Assembly: GCA_021785115.1 (NCBI GenBank)
Contig: JAJYGO010000120.1
Span: 1-12,828 of the forward strand
Source: Chloroflexota bacterium
Lineage (GTDB): Bacteria; Chloroflexota; Limnocylindria; Limnocylindrales; CSP1-4
Length of the DNA stretch: 12,828 bases
Direction: 5' to 3'
Each line of letters opens with the position of its first letter. Positions within the stretch are counted from its first letter, which is position 1. Of this stretch, positions 12,658 through 12,828 are shown one piece after another. The position numbers and the translations under genes are program-made. The notes under the pieces were generated by a model that saw only the letters and a program-made list of their open reading frames with translations, was not told where the DNA came from and did not search any database.

Positions 12658-12828
12658 TCAGCCGAGCGGCGGAGCGAAGAGGGCGGTGCTGCGCCCCAGC
12701 GTGGCCCACGTGATCGCGAGGGCCGCGGCGATGCCCAGGAAGAGGGCCGGAAACCCGAACAGCGCGATGAGCGCGCCGCCCGCGAGGGGCAGCAGGAGCG
12801 TCGGCGCGGTGAGCGTGCCGACGAGCGC
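12658..12828 (-). CDS. 3' end of a membrane transporter, MFS-like (partial)
   Basis: Fifty-six residues are visible up to a TGA at 12658-12660. They form two hydrophobic segments, TAPTLLLPLAGGALIALFGF and PALFLGIAAALAITWATL, separated by a short turn and ending in a brief tail ALFAPPLG. This looks like the last two helices of a major facilitator or similar secondary transporter. Substrate and exact family cannot be told from this fragment. Confidence 0.6.
   Translation of the reverse strand, partial: ALVGTLTAPTLLLPLAGGALIALFGFPALFLGIAAALAITWATLGRSTALFAPPLG

Noticed and set aside
1..12828. Sequencing error as explanation of the broken toxin-antitoxin genes
   Set aside because: Not fully excluded, but four changes plus a missing block in 600 bp, while all long neighbouring genes stay open, is more easily explained by decay.

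Overview
The window comes from a very GC-rich bacterial chromosome with strong G/C at third codon positions, many GTG starts, and short overlaps between co-directional genes. The gene content (Actinobacterial-type holin/YqjE family protein, PadR-controlled FtsX exporter, replication-relaxation protein, TMEM175 channel) points to Actinomycetota or a soil/freshwater Chloroflexota lineage. No phylogenetic marker is present, so this is an inference.

The layout is a host locus interrupted by an integrated element of about 10 kb. The left host flank (1-1673) holds a tightly packed membrane operon: the tail of an unseen gene (ends 54), a PF07332/YqjE-like membrane protein that appears to start at CTG (51-950), and a DUF3618-like protein (914-2065). 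At 1674-1712 lies the 5' half of a tRNA-Leu gene, broken just after the anticodon loop. The same 39 bp recur without mismatch at 11718-11756, inside an intact tRNA-Leu(UAG) (11718-11805). A tyrosine recombinase on the minus strand (10651-11610) ends about 100 bp from that tRNA. Collapsing the two copies restores a simple order: membrane operon, tRNA-Leu, TMEM175 channel. The DNA between them (1713-11717) is therefore best read as an integrative element.

Inside the element, left to right: a small lipoprotein gene (minus strand) and a divergent PadR-ABC ATPase-FtsX permease operon with a palindromic operator, which look like cargo; a translationally coupled minus-strand pair made of a replication-relaxation (PF13814) protein and a 104-residue unknown; a toxin-antitoxin module (RHH antitoxin plus MazF/PemK toxin) wrecked by frameshifts; a Fic AMP-transferase with its own inhibitory motif; and the integrase with its promoter and paired candidate arm-type repeats. 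No relaxase, coupling protein or secretion gene is visible, so the element is either non-conjugative, mobilised in trans, or worn down.

The right host flank holds a TMEM175-family (DUF1211) channel whose stop codon overlaps the tRNA 3' end, and the 3' end of a further membrane transporter running off the window. The most unusual point is the attachment geometry: the element duplicates the 5' half of the tRNA, so the only intact tRNA-Leu now has element DNA as its upstream region, while the native promoter-like box stays with the broken half.
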